Part shown: piece by piece, positions 59,729 through 64,000 of the stretch | How positions within the stretch are numbered: position 1 is the first letter of the stretch | Layout of the letters: each line of letters starts with the position of its first letter | Source of the DNA: Pratylenchus scribneri | Lineage: Eukaryota > Nematoda > Chromadorea > Rhabditida > Pratylenchidae | Reading direction: 5' to 3' | DNA: 64,000 bases | Assembly (NCBI GenBank): GCA_030063045.1 | Contig: JAQSEB010000020.1 | Span: 744,001-808,000 of the forward strand | Notes under the pieces: model-generated | What the model was told of the DNA's origin: nothing | The model's database searches: none | What the model saw: the letters and a program-made list of their open reading frames with translations, nothing else | Made by a program: the position numbers and the translations under genes

Positions 59729-62700
59729 ATGTTTTATATTTTATCAATTTTTTATTTCTTATTTTTCATTCCTATATGCAAAAATCAACTTCACATTCTT
59801 CGCCATCCTATCGGTAATTTTTCCACAGCCTATGCCGGCGGCGGTCAAACATCTCCACAACAAGTTTATTTGAAATTCGGTCCAGGCCAACAAATTCCCC
59901 AACAACCACCACCTCAACAGCAGCAGGTTATCCAGCAACGGACAATTTACTATCCTTGTTTAAGTCGATGCCAACCTTATCGATGGACCTACAGATGGAG
60001 TACATCGAGTGAGTCGGAAATTTGGAATTTAAAATTTATTGTTTTTTATACATAGTCCTTATTACCCGGGCTAAAAGATTTAATTCGAGCGAGAGTGGGC
60101 CTAAGCTTTCGCCACGGCCTTCGCCGGGAGCCTAAGCCCCCTAGTGGCCCAAGAATGGGGATTGGGGTTAGTTGGCCTTTAATTTACAGTAAATACTATA
60201 TTTATCTGTTGTGTGGAAAAAAAGGTGATAACAGAATGTCGTAAAACTGGGCGAAAACGGGAACAAAATTGGGCGGTTTAAAAGGGCATATTGAGGCAAT
60301 GTTTGATTGATAGGGTGATTATGATTAGGCAAGAAGTGTGGGTACAGTAGGATGAACAGAAGAAGCCCCTAAGCATTATTGGCATTGACAGTTGCAAATT
60401 TGGAAATTGATTTATTCGTAAATTTGGAATTGTCATATAAAATGGGCTTATTGATTTATTAATTAATTTACGCGTTAATCAAATCATTTATTAAATAATA
60501 AAACATTTTTGTAGACATTCAACCTCCTCCACCGATTCAACCGCCTCCAGCATTGCCACTGCCTGTTTTGCCACCAACGGCTCCAGTCCAGCCAGTGCAA
60601 CCTCAGCAGCCTTCGGCACCATCAAATGTGCATACCGCCTTGATTCGATTCGTTTTTCCCTCCCAACCGAATCCATTTTTGCCGGCTACGACCACTGCCG
60701 AACCAACCACAATGATATCGACCACATTTTCAACCACAACAATGGCCACAATTTCAAGAGAAGCCCCACAAGAATCGTTGTTGACGACCAGCACAGCAAA
60801 TCCTTGGTCCATTTTCCAACAGCGGACATTCCCTTCCACATCTTCATCATCCACCTATGAGCTGCCAACACCGCCGCCATACACACAAAATGGTCCGGGC
60901 GGTAAGCGAATTAATTACATTGTCTTGGGTTTTAGCATAATTTATTAGCATTTTTTTATTGAGAAATATTTAATTTGTCAAAAATACTTATTATAATAAT
61001 TCATTGGCTTATTTTTGACCTTCAAACTTTTTATATCAATCAATAGATCTCGTCAAGTCACATCATTTGATTAATATGTTTTGATTTGGGTCTAACCAAT
61101 TCTAATTTAGTTTTGAACCATTAAATCAAAATTGGTTTAAACCGTTTATTACCCTTTAATTGTTGACCAAACCCAGACAAATTATATACCATTCAATGCG
61201 ACTAGACCAGCCCTATCCAATTTTGGGTATATGGTTTGGGAATTTAGGACAAACATTCCTTAAACCATTATATTTATTTAAGCCTCTTTTTTCGGCAAAT
61301 TTATAACCATTTTCTATTTAAGCATTAGGATAGGTTTTTGTTTTGAAAATATTAACATTTTCATTAATTTTCAAACGAATTAATTATTCCCCTATACAGT
61401 GCCAGACACAATTGTCCGGCTGAATCCATGTCCCCAGGGCCAACCATTGATGAATGATTTCCACAATCCAATGACATGCAATTTTGTGGTCAAACCCAAT
61501 GGTGGATGTCCGGACCAACATTGGTGCCATACCGGTAAAAAAATTTGCTTCTAAAAAAATTTTGAGACATTTTTTTCAAGGTTCTTCCTTTGAAACCACA
61601 ACATGCTGTCCCAATGGAAATCAAAGTAGGGAGAATTGTTTTTTATTATTTTTTAAATTTATTTTAAAATATTTTTAATTTTATTTTCGAATTATTTTAA
61701 GACATTTTTTTAAATTTTATTTTTTAATTTTTTGAAATATTTTAAATTATTTTAAAAAACATTTATTTTAAAATTTTAATTTTTTTAAATTTTATATTTT
61801 AAATTAATTTAAAATATTTTATTTTTTCTTTAAATTATTTACAAAATTTTTAATTTTATTTTTTCTTTAAATTATTTTTACAAAATTTTTAATTTTATTT
61901 TTAAATTATTTTTACAAAATTTTTAATTTTATTTTTAAATTTGTTTTACAAAATTTTTAATTTTATTTTTAAATTATTTTTACAAAATTTTTAATTTTAT
62001 TTTTAAATTATTTTTACAAAATTTTTAATTTTATTTTTAAATTTGTTTTACAAAATTTTTAATTTTATTTTTAAATTTGTTTTACAAAATTTTTAATTTT
62101 ATTTTTAAATTATTTTTACAAAATTTTTAATTTTATTTTTAAATTATTTTTACAAAATTTTTAATTTTATTTTTAAATTTGTTTTACAAAATTTTTAATT
62201 TTATTTTTAAATTATTTTTACAAAATTTTTAATTTTATTTTTAAATTATTTACAAAATTTTTAATTTAATTTTAAATTATTTTTACAAAATTTTTAATTT
62301 TTTTTTAAATTATTTTTCAACATTTTTAATTTTATTTTTAAATTACAAAATTTTTAATTTTATTTTTAAATTATTTTTACAAAATTTTTAATCTAATTTT
62401 TAAATTATTTTACAAAATTTTTAATTTTATTTTTAAATTATTTTACAAAATTTTTAATTTATTTTATTTATAAAATAATTTTTTAAATTTATTTTTATTT
62501 TATTTTCCTTTTGTTTCAGAAGACCGTTGCCAATTGCCCCGTTCAAATGGTGAAGGCGAGGATCTGATTCCCCGTTGGTACTTCGACAACGGGTGCGTCC
62601 AAAATAATAAAAATCTAATTAAATTTTTGTAAAAATAGATCACGAAAATGTAAACGTTTCCTGTATAAAGGGATGCGAGGGAATGCCAACAATTTTGTGA

Positions 62701-64000
62701 CCGCAATGAGTTGTGCCGAAGCATGCGAAACAGGCAAAAAAAATTTAAATTTTAAGCACAATTTTTTAGCCGAACAAGCCGCAGCCATCCGTAATCCCTG
62801 CGCAATTGGCCAACCGGCTCGGGATTTAAACGGGCAACAATTTGTTTGCGGTACCAGTGATTCTCGTTGTCCGGCCGGCTATTTTTGCCATTTGGGTGAA
62901 TTGCCATCGGCCAATGTGTGCTGTGAATTGTCGGCTGGCGGTGAGTGTTTATTTGAAGATTAGGGGGAATTAATTTAGATTAATCTAATTTATGATAAAA
63001 TATTTTTGTAAAATATTTAAATTGCCGAAAAGTATTCAAATCTTATACCAATCGATAAATGTTGTCAAGACGCATCATTTGATAATGTTTTGGACTTGGG
63101 TTTAACCAATTCTAACTTAGTTTTGAACCATCAAACTAAAATTTGTTTAAACCGTTTTAATACCCTTTAATTGTTGACCAAAATATACCATTCAATGCGT
63201 TTTGACCAGCACTATCCAATTTTGGGTATATTTGGTTTGGGAATCTATGACAAACTTACTTAAACAATTAATGATTATTTTGGCATTCTCTTTTTGGCGA
63301 ATTAAATACCTTCCAATCCCAAAAATGATTGATCTTAATTAAATAAATAAATTCTAATAAAATATAATTAATATTTTAGTGACGGATAGATGCAATTTAG
63401 CAGTCCGAGCGGGCGAAGGCATTTCCCATCTCCGACGTTTCTACTTCAACACTTTAACCCGTAAATGTGTTGAATATGTTTACAAAGGCACAAAAGGCAA
63501 TGAGAATAGTTTTTTGACACTGGACGAATGCAGGGCCATATGTGAAAGTAGGCGGAAAATTTAAAGGGAAAATATGAAACAAATTCTATAAATAAGAATA
63601 AAGAAGGACTTGGTTTAGACTGGCTAAATAAGGAAGATTTTATAACGAAATTCCCGGTGAACTGTTAGCCTAGTGGGTAACCCTTCCAGTTTATCAAGAT
63701 TTAAGTGATGGGTTCGAATCCGCTCAGAAGCAAATATTTTTTTTCGAGTTTTGTTGTCACTTTTATGCATTTTTTTTGTAAATTCTACAGTACATTTCTA
63801 GACGATATACAATAACTCAACAAAAAAATGAGGTCCTAAAAGGCTAGCCTTATATTAATTTCTATTAATATTTTTAACCAATAATTTCTTTTCTGTATTA
63901 AATAAAATATGAATTTATTTAAATTGGTTTTCTCTCAAGAATTGCCGAATCCATGTCCAATGCTTTTCGATTTTGGCGAACGAAAGGAATGTGCCGTCAC
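59729..64000 (+). CDS. Secreted multidomain WR1 (lustrin-type) / Kunitz protein; 3' end outside the window
   Basis: Eight exons in phase: 59729-60008, 60515-60901, 61400-61534, 61581-61625, 62520-62592, 62639-62940, 63380-63547, 63940-64000 and beyond. The start chosen gives a hydrophobic leader (FYILSIFYFLFFIPIC), but it is AT-encoded and the first exon might instead begin at the CACAG|CCTATGCC acceptor near 59828. A Pro/Gln- and Thr/Ser-rich region follows. Then modules alternate: WR1 (NPCPQGQPL ... QHWCHTG ... TTCCPNG), Kunitz (DRCQLP ... RWYFDNG..KCKRFLYKG ... CAEACE), WR1 (NPCAIGQPA ... GYFCHLG ... VCCE), Kunitz (DRCNLA ... RFYFNTLTRKC ... CRAICE), WR1 (NPCPMLF..., cut by the edge). Both Kunitz modules have only four of the six cysteines. 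Such proteins are typical of nematode cuticle or extracellular matrix (family knowledge). Confidence 0.85.
61030..61282 (+). repeat. Family A element, forward, one core unit, intron 2 of the WR1/Kunitz gene
   Basis: TAGTTTTGAACCATTAAATC, AAATTGGTTTAAACCGTTTA, TTACCCTTTAATTGTTGACC, ATATACCATTCAATGCG, then GGACAAACATTCCTTAAACC. Confidence 0.88.
61835..62475. repeat. AT-only minisatellite of about 35 bp in intron 4 of the WR1/Kunitz gene
   Basis: About 18 units containing TTTTACAAAATTTTTAATTT and TATTTTTAAATTA fill most of the 894-bp intron. Variants TTTGTTTTAC and TTATTTTTAC alternate. Almost pure A+T. Confidence 0.9.
63010..63275 (+). repeat. Family A element, forward, one degraded core, intron 6 of the WR1/Kunitz gene
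   Basis: TAGTTTTGAACCATCAAACT, TTTAAACCGTTTTAATACCC, TTTAATTGTTGACCAAAATA (a deletion joins to CCATTCAATGCG), ATCCAATTTTGGGTATATTT. Confidence 0.85.
63655..63810 (+). mobile_element. tRNA-derived SINE, plus strand, intron 7 of the WR1/Kunitz gene
   Basis: TTAGCCTAGTGGGTAACCCT is a close match to an RNA polymerase III A box, and GATGGGTTCGAATCCGCTCA to the B box. The tail is TTTTTTTTCGAGTTTTGTTG, TTTTATGCATTTTTTTTGTA, AATTCTACAGTACATTTCTA. Best copy of the family in the window. Confidence 0.82.

Overview
The window comes from a nematode nuclear genome. The signs are many short AT-rich introns ending in TTTCAG-type acceptors, a sperm-specific MSP-class protein (a nematode gene family), a patronin/CAMSAP gene, and extracellular proteins that alternate WR1 (lustrin-type) and Kunitz modules. 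The AT-rich, repeat-laden introns would fit a tylenchid-type genome, but the sequence does not prove the clade. All gene models below were built by hand from open frames, GT/AG sites and phase agreement. Every complete model closes in frame with no internal stop.

Layout. 1-1259 (-): two exons of a discoidin-domain protein resembling a discoidin domain receptor, running off the left edge. 4232-5238 (+): ENY2/Sus1 homologue. 5391-6911 (+): mitochondrial ribosomal protein mL49, only 152 bp downstream, so a possible operon. 7060-9366 (-): RYBP/YAF2-type Polycomb adaptor. 9367-31846: about 22 kb with no gene I can support, holding minisatellites, several foldback (MITE-like) families, segmental duplications and GC-richer islands. 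31847-39056 (+): nuclear protein with an N-terminal coiled coil and a BEN-like module. It hosts a tRNA-Thr(UGU) gene in intron 4. 40830-49596 (-): patronin/CAMSAP, 22 coding exons, with CH, coiled-coil and CKK domains. 50919-51828 (-) and 52195-52650 (+): a Lys/Pro-rich membrane protein and an MSP-class sperm protein, head to head across a compact promoter region with mirror-placed TATA boxes. 53749-58364 (+): PH-domain scaffold with six YxxL motifs, a PPPLPPR motif and a C-terminal PDZ-like pair. 59729-64000 (+, runs off the right edge): secreted WR1/Kunitz protein.

The most striking structure is the repeat landscape. One family (family A), with a 46-bp core amplified from 0 to about 9 copies, sits almost only in introns and in both orientations. 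In three genes, opposite copies flank coding exons in one pre-mRNA. A second foldback family (family B) is confined to the 22-kb gene-poor block. A tRNA-derived SINE family is scattered through introns. No prophage, CRISPR array, rRNA or virus-derived gene was seen.
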